A DNA stretch of 64,000 nucleotides, taken from the NCBI GenBank assembly GCA_017554405.1, contig JAFZIK010000004.1, positions 1 through 64,000 on the forward strand, in the 5' to 3' direction. The DNA comes from Clostridia bacterium (GTDB lineage: Bacteria > Bacillota > Clostridia > Oscillospirales > Acutalibacteraceae). Position numbers and translations under genes: made by a program. Position 1 is the stretch's first letter. Every line of letters starts with the position of its first letter. Positions 59,172 through 64,000 of the stretch are shown here, piece by piece. The notes under the pieces were generated by a model that worked only from the letters and a program-made list of their open reading frames with translations, did not search any database and was not told where the DNA came from.

Positions 59172-61058
59172 ATGATAAAAAGGTATGACGCGGGCGAATA
59201 TGACGTTGCCGTTATAGGCGGGGGTCACGCCGGCATCGAGGCGGCGCTCGCCTCGGCTCGGCTCGGATGTAAAACGGTTATGTTCACTATCAGTCTTGAC
59301 TGGATAGGCAATATGCCCTGCAACCCCTCGATAGGCGGCACAGCTAAAGGTCATCTTGTTCGCGAGCTTGACGCGCTGGGCGGCGAAATGGGCAAGGCGG
59401 CGGACGCCAACACCCTTCAAAGCCGTATGCTAAACCGCGGAAAAGGTCCGGCGGTATATTCGCTTCGCGCCCAGATCGACCGCCGCGCTTACAGCGGATA
59501 TATGAAAAACGCGGTCGAAAAACAGCCGGGGCTTGACGTTAAGCAGGCGGAAATAATCTCTATCGAAAAACAGGACGGGGTCTGGAAGCTTTGCACCCGC
59601 CTCGGCGCCGTGTTCTCGGCAAAGTGCGCGATAATCGCCACCGGCACCTTTTTAGGGGGCAGGGTCTACATAGGCGAAGTGAATTACGAAAGCGGACCGG
59701 ACGGCAACTTCCCGGCGACCGAGCTTGCCGTTTGTCTTAAGAATATGGGCTTGCCGCTTCGCCGCTTTAAAACCGGAACGCCCGCCAGAGTTGCAAGGGA
59801 CAGCATTGATTTTTCAAAGCTCGAGGTCCAACCGGGCGATTCCGTGACCGAACCGTTCAGTTATAAAACAAAGCACCCGATAGAAAACAAGGTGGTCTGC
59901 CACATCGGGTATACAAATGATAGAACCAAAGAAATAATACTTGCAAATCTCGACCGCTCGCCGCTATACTCGGGCGTTATCGAGGGCGTAGGTCCGCGCT
60001 ACTGCCCGAGCATTGAGGATAAAATAGTTCGTTTTTCCGATAAACAGCGCCACCAGATGTTTATCGAGCCCTGCGGCGAAAACACCGATGAAATGTATCT
60101 GCAAGGGATGTCCTCCTCCCTGCCCGAAGAGGTGCAGATCGCCTTTTACAGGACTATGGAGGGGCTTGAAAACGTAAAGGTAATGCGCAACGCATACGCT
60201 ATAGAATACGACTGTATCGACCCTTCAGCCCTTTACCCCACCCTTGAACTGAAAGAACAAAAGGGGCTTTACGGAGCGGGGCAGTTCAACGGTTCCTCGG
60301 GTTATGAGGAGGCGGCGGCGCAGGGGCTTATAGCCGGTATCAACGCGGCAAGAAGCGTTAAGGGACTGCCGCCCGTGACCCTTTCGCGCACAAGCTCATA
60401 TATAGGGACTCTCATAGACGACCTTGTTACAAAAGGTTGTATGGATCCATACCGCATGATGACCTCGCGGAGTGAATACCGCCTGCTCTTAAGGCAGGAT
60501 AACGCCGACGAGCGCCTTATGCCTATCGGTCACGATATAGGTCTTATAGACGACGAGACCTTCGGCGAAATGAAAAAGGAAACCGAGTTAAAGCTTGCTG
60601 AAATAAAGCGGATAAACGGTGTTTTCCTTGCTCCCTCGGAAGCGCTCAACGAACTGCTTTGCGACCGCGGGACCGCGCCGGTAACTTCGGGCATAAACCT
60701 CGCCGATCTTATACGCCGCCCGCAGATAAGCTATAAAGACCTGGCTCCCTTTGATAAAGGAAGACCGGTCCTGCCCGACCGCGTTTGCGAAAAGGTAGAG
60801 ATCGAGATAAAATACGAGGGATATATAAACCGCCAGATAAAGCAGGTTGAAGAGATGAAACGGCTTGAGGATAAAAAGATCCCCGCCGATACCGATTATG
60901 ATTCCATTCACGGTTTGCGGCTTGAAGCCAAAGAAAAACTCAATAAAATAAGACCCGAAAGTATAGGCAGAGCCGGGCGCATATCGGGCGTGAGCCCAGC
61001 CGATATATCGGTGCTTTTAGTATGGCTCTCGGGTAACGGCGGTGATAAAAATGACTGA
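59172..61058 (+). CDS. mnmG: tRNA uridine 5-carboxymethylaminomethyl modification enzyme MnmG
   Basis: FAD- and NADH-dependent partner of MnmE. The 628-residue protein has the FAD motif VIGGGHAGIEAALA, the conserved CNPSIGGTAKGHLVRELDALGG segment (in parts: PCNPSIGGTAKGH, VRELDALGG), and the C-terminal region RPQISYKDL and GRISGVSPADISVLLVWL. A short gap of 15 bases follows mnmE. Confidence 0.97.
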   Translation: MIKRYDAGEYDVAVIGGGHAGIEAALASARLGCKTVMFTISLDWIGNMPCNPSIGGTAKGHLVRELDALGGEMGKAADANTLQSRMLNRGKGPAVYSLRAQIDRRAYSGYMKNAVEKQPGLDVKQAEIISIEKQDGVWKLCTRLGAVFSAKCAIIATGTFLGGRVYIGEVNYESGPDGNFPATELAVCLKNMGLPLRRFKTGTPARVARDSIDFSKLEVQPGDSVTEPFSYKTKHPIENKVVCHIGYTNDRTKEIILANLDRSPLYSGVIEGVGPRYCPSIEDKIVRFSDKQRHQMFIEPCGENTDEMYLQGMSSSLPEEVQIAFYRTMEGLENVKVMRNAYAIEYDCIDPSALYPTLELKEQKGLYGAGQFNGSSGYEEAAAQGLIAGINAARSVKGLPPVTLSRTSSYIGTLIDDLVTKGCMDPYRMMTSRSEYRLLLRQDNADERLMPIGHDIGLIDDETFGEMKKETELKLAEIKRINGVFLAPSEALNELLCDRGTAPVTSGINLADLIRRPQISYKDLAPFDKGRPVLPDRVCEKVEIEIKYEGYINRQIKQVEEMKRLEDKKIPADTDYDSIHGLRLEAKEKLNKIRPESIGRAGRISGVSPADISVLLVWLSGNGGDKND

Positions 61059-61767
61059 TTTTAAGACGGGATCGCTTATCCCTTTATGCGAAGAATTCGG
61101 GCTTTGCCTCACAAAAGAGGCGGCGGAGAGATTGGATCTTTACGGCAATCTGCTTTTGGAGTGGAACGAAAAGATGAACCTTACCGCCATAACCGAGCCG
61201 GAAGAGGTGCTTTACAAGCACTTTTACGATTGCCTTTTGTTCTTTTCGGCGACCGAAGTTAAAAAGGGCGCAAAGATAATAGACGTAGGCACCGGCGCGG
61301 GCTTTCCGGGATTGGTGCTTAAAATCGCCCGACCGGATATAAACATCACCCTGCTTGACGGTTTAGGCAAAAGAATAACCTTTTTAAACGCGGTGCTGGC
61401 AGAGCTCGGAACAGAGGGCGAGGCAATACATCTTCGCGCCGAGGAAGGCGGAAGAAAACCCGAACTGCGCGAAAAATTCGATATTGCAACGGCAAGGGCG
61501 GTTGCAAATCTCGCCGCGCTGGCGGAATACTGCGTTCCCTTCGTTAAACCCGGCGGACTTTTCGTCGCGATGAAGGGCGGCGAACCGCACTCGGAGGTCG
61601 AGAACGCCAAAAGCGCCTTAAAAACGCTCGGTTGCGGTGAGCCCGGAATAATACTCAAAAACCTGCGCGAAAACGAAAAAAGAAGCTTTATTATTGCAAA
61701 AAAAATATCGCAAACTCCGCCAAAGTATCCCCGGAACAGCGCAAAAATATCAAAAGCCGTGCTTTAA
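61051..61767 (+). CDS. rsmG: 16S rRNA (guanine-527-N7)-methyltransferase
   Basis: RsmG methylates G527 of 16S rRNA. From ATG 61051, overlapping the mnmG stop as ATGACTGA, it is 238 residues; an ATG three codons earlier is less likely. It has LLLEWNEKMNLTAITEPEEV, the SAM site IDVGTGAGFPGLVLKI, and FDIATARAVANLA. The C-terminal tail (PPKYPRNSAKISK) runs into the terminator hairpin at 61752-61788. Confidence 0.95.
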   Translation: MTDFKTGSLIPLCEEFGLCLTKEAAERLDLYGNLLLEWNEKMNLTAITEPEEVLYKHFYDCLLFFSATEVKKGAKIIDVGTGAGFPGLVLKIARPDINITLLDGLGKRITFLNAVLAELGTEGEAIHLRAEEGGRKPELREKFDIATARAVANLAALAEYCVPFVKPGGLFVAMKGGEPHSEVENAKSALKTLGCGEPGIILKNLRENEKRSFIIAKKISQTPPKYPRNSAKISKAVL

Positions 61768-61788
61768 CAGCGCGGCTTTTGGTTTTTA
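61752..61788 (+). terminator. terminator at the end of rsmG
   Basis: An 11-bp stem AAAAGCCGTGC/GCGCGGCTTTT (one wobble) with TTTAACA loop is followed by GGTTTTT. The rsmG stop codon lies inside it. Confidence 0.7.
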
Positions 61789-61872
61789 CTGTCGGATCAC
61801 GCGACCGAAAACGCTTTACAAAACGCGGCTTGTCCGCCATAATTATTTCAGAAAGTTTCGGGAGGCAAAGGT

Positions 61873-62694
61873 ATGCACACCATAAGCGAGAAAAAACTGC
61901 TGCTCCTCCGCCCGGGCGATATACTGCCTTCCCCCGATCAGCCGAGAAAGCGTTTTGATGAGCAAGAGCTTGATTCGCTGGCAAAAAGTATAAGCGCAAA
62001 CGGTATTATCGAGCCGCTTTGCGTTCGCCGGGACGGCAGGGATAAATACGTCCTGATATCGGGCGAGCGGCGGCTTCGCGCGGCAAAAATAGCGGGGCTG
62101 AGGCGAATACCCTGCGTTGTTCATAAGACCGACGATAAGAGCGCCGCGCTTTTCACCCTTACCGAAAACATCCAGCGCGAGGACCTTGATTTTTTTGAGG
62201 AGGCCGCCGCGATAGACCGCCTGCTTGCAATATACGGTATCAGCGCTACCGAAATGGCGGCGCGGCTCGGTATGGCGCAATCCACCCTTTCAAACAAACT
62301 GCGGCTTTTACGGATAGACCGGCTCGACCGCGAAAAAATAATCGCGGCAAATTTGAGCGAACGCCACGCGAGGGCGCTTTTGAGACTCAATAAAAACGAT
62401 ATCCCGAGCGTTATCGATACGGTAATAAGCCGGCAGTTAAGCGTCCGGGAGACAGAAGAACTCGTTTGCGCCATAGTATCGCCCAAAAAGCCGGAACCTC
62501 AAAAAGAGCCGGTGCGAAAGGCGGCAATAGGCGATATAAAGATCTTTTCAAACAGCCTTTCAAGACTTCTTACAACCATGCAGAATTCCGGCATAGAGGC
62601 AAGCTCCTCTCGCAGAGAGACCGATGATTACGTTGAATTTGAGGTTCGTATAGAGAAAAACACCACCCACCAGCTTGCAATCGCCGGTATATAA
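61873..62694 (+). CDS. noc: ParB/Noc family DNA-binding protein
   Basis: ParB-type CTP-dependent DNA clamp. The 273-residue protein has the N-terminal ParB domain with the CTP-binding motif GERRLRAAKIAG and ENIQREDLDFFEEA, then the parS-binding helix-turn-helix (MAARLGMAQSTLSNKLRLLRI). The place after mnmE-mnmG-rsmG is that of noc in B. subtilis, but no parA or second parB follows here, so it could be either Noc or the chromosome ParB. No parS-like site was seen in the window. A GGGAGG site precedes the ATG. Confidence 0.85.
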   Translation: MHTISEKKLLLLRPGDILPSPDQPRKRFDEQELDSLAKSISANGIIEPLCVRRDGRDKYVLISGERRLRAAKIAGLRRIPCVVHKTDDKSAALFTLTENIQREDLDFFEEAAAIDRLLAIYGISATEMAARLGMAQSTLSNKLRLLRIDRLDREKIIAANLSERHARALLRLNKNDIPSVIDTVISRQLSVRETEELVCAIVSPKKPEPQKEPVRKAAIGDIKIFSNSLSRLLTTMQNSGIEASSSRRETDDYVEFEVRIEKNTTHQLAIAGI

Positions 62695-62710
62695 AACGTT
62701 AAAATCTGCC

Positions 62711-62746
62711 GTTTGCCTTTCCCCTTGGGCAAACAGCGGTTTTATA
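62711..62746 (+). terminator. weak terminator-like hairpin after noc
   Basis: A GTTTGCC/GGCAAAC stem with a three-base bulge extension is followed by TTTTAT. Confidence 0.5.
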
Positions 62747-62747
62747 A

Positions 62748-62796
62748 GCCCTTTGGGGTAATACCCCGCGCGGTTTTGCACTGCCGCGAAAAGGGC
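62748..62796. other. compact three-way-junction sequence, possible structured RNA
   Basis: Outer arms GCCCTTT (62748-62754) and AAAGGGC (62790-62796) enclose two hairpins: GGGG-TAATA-CCCC (62755-62767) and CGCGG...CCGCG (62769-62788). All sixteen pairs are Watson-Crick. Either strand could adopt the fold. No named RNA family comes to mind. Confidence 0.4.
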
Positions 62797-62819
62797 GCCC
62801 ATATTCATCCCCATACACT

Positions 62820-62860
62820 GACGCCCCTGCTTTTCAAGCAGGGGCGTCGGTGTTTTTATT
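62820..62860 (+). terminator. terminator between noc and the TtcA-family gene
   Basis: A perfect 11-bp stem GACGCCCCTGC/GCAGGGGCGTC is followed by GGTGTTTTTATT on the plus strand. Convergent genes lie on both sides, but the T tract favours the plus strand. Confidence 0.8.
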
Positions 62861-63692
62861 ATTTATCGTATTCGTCCAGAAAATAATGCTTTTTGCCCTT
62901 CCGTTTATAGGCAAGCACGGTATCGGTATTAACGTTTTGCAGACTGCCGAAAATGCACTTTTCAACGTCGGGATGTTTCTTTTTAAGATCCTTGATGAGC
63001 GCCTTTATCTCTCTTCGTTTTGAAAGCTCCTCATCCTTTTCGGAGTTTTCGGTAAAGCGGCAGGCGCATCGCAAAAATTTAAGCCCGTTGTTATCACGCC
63101 AGGATATTATATCCTCCTCCCGCACAAGATACAGCGGACGGATAAGTTCCATACCTTCAAAATTGGTGCTGTGAAGCTTTGGCATCATACCCTGTATCTG
63201 GGCACCGTAGAGCATACCCATAAGGGTGGTCTCTATCACGTCGTCGTAATGATGACCGAGCGCGATCTTGTTACAGCCGAGTTCCTTTGCAAAGCTGTAA
63301 AGATATCCCCTGCGCATACGGGCGCAAAGATAACAGGGGGATTTCGGTATTTCGCGGACCGCCTCAAAAATATTGCTTTCAAATATCTTTACAGGTATAT
63401 CGAGCAGTTTGGCGTTCTGCTCTATAAGGCGGCGGTTTTCCGGATTGTAGCCCGGGTCCATAACTATATAACAAACCTCGAACGGCACGTCCGAATACTG
63501 CTTAAGCTCCTTAAAAAGCACCGCGGTAAGCCAGGAATCCTTGCCGCCTGAAATGCAGACCGCGACCCTGTCCCCCGCGTTTACAAGCTTATATATCTTT
63601 AGCGCCTTATTGAATTTAGCGGTAATGTTACGGCGATACTTCTTTTGAAGCGAAGCCCTCACCTTTTCGTAAAATTCGTTTTCCATTATCAC
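62859..63692 (-). CDS. TtcA/TtuA-family PP-loop tRNA thiolation-like protein
   Basis: The 277-residue protein has a PP-loop ATPase (VAVCISGGKDSWLTAVLF), a CxxC motif (SPCYLCARMRRGYLYSFAKELG, in part: PCYLCARMRRG), HHYDDVIETTLM, and a third conserved cysteine region (FLRCACRF). These are hallmarks of the Fe-S-dependent TtcA family acting on cytidine 32 or related tRNA sites. The start is GTG 63692, overlapping the preceding stop as GTGA; an ATG two codons later is also possible. Exact tRNA target is unknown. Confidence 0.85.
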   Translation of the reverse strand: MIMENEFYEKVRASLQKKYRRNITAKFNKALKIYKLVNAGDRVAVCISGGKDSWLTAVLFKELKQYSDVPFEVCYIVMDPGYNPENRRLIEQNAKLLDIPVKIFESNIFEAVREIPKSPCYLCARMRRGYLYSFAKELGCNKIALGHHYDDVIETTLMGMLYGAQIQGMMPKLHSTNFEGMELIRPLYLVREEDIISWRDNNGLKFLRCACRFTENSEKDEELSKRREIKALIKDLKKKHPDVEKCIFGSLQNVNTDTVLAYKRKGKKHYFLDEYDK

Positions 63693-64000
63693 AAATTCTC
63701 TTTGACCGCCTTGCGCACTACCGAGTTGAACCAGCAGTAAAGCGCCTCGCCGAGCTCCTGATATATGGGATCGCCATCGTGCGAGCAGAGCATCGCGAAG
63801 GTCTGCCCTATGCGGCGTTCGATATCGTTGCCGCGGCGGAAAGCGAGATAGTAAAACGAAAACGCGCCCATATCGGAAGATGTTTTATATATCTCGTCGC
63901 CGGCTTTTTTGAGCGCGTCAAGAAAGCTTTTCTGGGCAACGCCCGAAAGGGTATCATCGGTTATATACTGTTCGAAACCGGCGGTAGCCGAAAAGGATAA
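63689..64000 (-). CDS. C-terminal part of an unrecognised gene, cut by the window edge
   Basis: An open frame continues upstream to the window edge, giving at least 103 residues (beginning LSFSATAGFEQYI and ending VVRKAVKENL). It is mostly helical and polar, with no membrane segment or metal motif. A notable segment is GNDIERRIGQTFAMLCSHDG. It is coupled to the TtcA-family gene by a GTGA overlap. I do not recognise the family and the start is outside the window. Confidence 0.75.
   Translation of the reverse strand, partial: LSFSATAGFEQYITDDTLSGVAQKSFLDALKKAGDEIYKTSSDMGAFSFYYLAFRRGNDIERRIGQTFAMLCSHDGDPIYQELGEALYCWFNSVVRKAVKENL

Overview
The window reads as chromosomal DNA of an anaerobic, endospore-forming Firmicute of class Clostridia, probably near the Oscillospirales/Ruminococcaceae. 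The evidence is a spoIIA operon, dipicolinate synthase dpaAB, a gerA-type germinant receptor operon, a SipL-like SPOCS/LysM protein, a PolC-type replicase, the mnmE-mnmG-rsmG-noc order, and abundant GGAGG ribosome binding sites with TTGACA/TATAAT promoters. This placement is an inference from gene content; no complete rRNA gene is visible. The window begins almost exactly at the 5' end of a 16S rRNA gene on the minus strand, which suggests an assembly break in an rRNA operon.

Layout. 1-360: promoter and leader of an rRNA operon (minus). 431-2000: spoIIAA-AB-sigF with two Spo0A-box-like sites upstream. 2000-2367: intergenic terminators and repeat-like DNA. 2368-9450: valS and a divergent type IIA topoisomerase pair. 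9461-10817: an M23 wall hydrolase gene with its promoter and operator-like palindromes. 10870-20994: the operon pyrH-frr-uppS-cdsA-dxr-rseP-ispG-polC. 20997-23498: SPOCS/LysM and zinc-ribbon/LysM envelope or spore proteins. 23516-28706: phosphatase-ruvX-tepA-ftsK-MBL operon. 28732-30632 (plus): PTS_EIIC-like permease and endonuclease III. 30652-41809 (minus): DegV, a heterodimeric ABC exporter, a small coiled-coil protein, AI-2E permease, VanZ, M23 hydrolase, FtsX, FtsE and a CdaR-type regulator. 41849-47459 (minus): murC-alaX-prmA-prfB-FKBP lipoprotein. 47550-50138 (plus): cca and dpaAB. 50174-57654 (minus): gerA operon, small export protein, an unfamiliar MoCF-like membrane protein, thiI and iscS. 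57734-62860 (plus): mnmE-mnmG-rsmG-noc followed by structured intergenic DNA. 62859-64000 (minus): a TtcA-family protein and a gene cut by the window edge.

Most of this is housekeeping: translation and tRNA modification, isoprenoid/phospholipid/wall synthesis, chromosome maintenance and sporulation. The strongest unusual features are: (1) a PolC whose inserted 3'-5' exonuclease domain is cleanly missing while its PHP metal-site motifs are kept; (2) a near-identical promoter-operator containing a 16-bp palindrome in front of two separate transcription units that both encode M23 wall hydrolases (one of them with FtsEX); (3) a membrane protein joining a degenerate MoaB/CinA-like domain to a long acidic linker and a C-terminal anchor; (4) a sporulation-type promoter motif inside the terminator hairpin ahead of dpaA; (5) a terminator that abuts the ribosome binding site of an ABC exporter; and (6) a compact three-way-junction structure after noc. 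No CRISPR array, complete insertion sequence, prophage or tRNA gene was seen. No clearly new multi-gene defence or biosynthetic system was recognised.
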